From: Toxonevra muliebris
Lineage: Eukaryota > Arthropoda > Insecta > Diptera > Pallopteridae
Direction of reading: 5' to 3'
Assembly (NCBI GenBank): GCA_963691655.1
Contig: OY829328.1
Coordinates: 86,928,400-86,992,399, forward strand
DNA length: 64,000 bases
Position numbers and translations under genes: made by a program. Of this stretch, positions 63,874 to 64,000 are shown piece by piece (the stretch's first letter is position 1; every line of letters starts with the position of its first letter). The notes under the pieces were generated by a model, which saw only the letters and a list, made by a program, of their open reading frames with translations, was not told where the DNA came from and did no database searches.

Positions 63874-64000
63874 ACCATAGAATCTATTTCGCAGCTCTGT
63901 TACTAAAGCGCATAATTTTCGATTTAAAAGTTTAAAATCACTTGAATCTCTTCTATTTCAAACATTCCAACTACTATTAAATCTATAGAAATAAGTTATA

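Overview
This window is nuclear DNA of an insect, almost certainly a higher (brachyceran) fly. Genes have short introns (about 54-75 bp) mixed with kilobase introns, GT-AG splicing, CAG/CAA (opa-type) repeats in coding sequence, AT-rich intergenic DNA, and proteins that read like close but diverged relatives of Drosophila proteins. A non-drosophilid fly such as a tephritid fits, but nothing here fixes the genus.

From 1 to 40 kb the window is gene-dense. In order: a mitochondrial Era-type GTPase (+, 1237-2645); convergent with it, peptidyl-tRNA hydrolase 2 (-, 2730-3152) and a COA4-like twin-CX9C protein (-, 3178-3378); the complete Dicer-2 gene in nine coding exons (-, 4957-14228); tubulin-folding cofactor E (+, 16854-18692); Rab4 (+, 20489-23763); an unrecognised 65-residue membrane protein (-, 24889-25147) head-to-head with a UQCR11-like complex III subunit (+, 25468-25865); the RING/SH3 scaffold POSH in seven coding exons (-, 28630-34167); nucleolar GTPase Ns2/NOG2 (+, 35408-37593); and convergent with it a PSME3IP1/NIP30 homologue (-, 37934-39992). 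I rebuilt the exon structures by hand; in every multi-exon gene the exon lengths and phases add up to one open frame.

From 40 to 64 kb I see no confident protein gene. One short possible first coding exon ends in a good splice donor near 46.05 kb, so this stretch may be the 5' region and first intron of a long + strand gene that continues past the window. The rest is AT-rich sequence with microsatellites and transposable-element remains: a Chapaev-like inverted-repeat element with a broken transposase (46229-47019), a MITE-like element (51334-51768), a pogo-like inverted-repeat unit holding LINE remains (57675-58547), another MITE (62816-63070) and a LINE fragment at the right end.

Functionally, four genes serve mitochondria (ERAL1, PTRH2, COA4, UQCR11), and the small membrane protein sharing a promoter region with UQCR11 may as well. 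Two are tied to immunity in flies: Dcr-2 (antiviral siRNA) and POSH (TAK1/JNK/Relish signalling). Rab4 (endosome recycling), TBCE (tubulin folding), Ns2 (60S export) and PSME3IP1 (PA28-gamma proteasome) are housekeeping genes. I found no sign of a bacterial-type operon, CRISPR array or clearly new multi-gene system. The most novel items are the small membrane protein, the mobile elements (one in a Dcr-2 intron), and an intron in Dcr-2 whose retention would yield a helicase-only protein.
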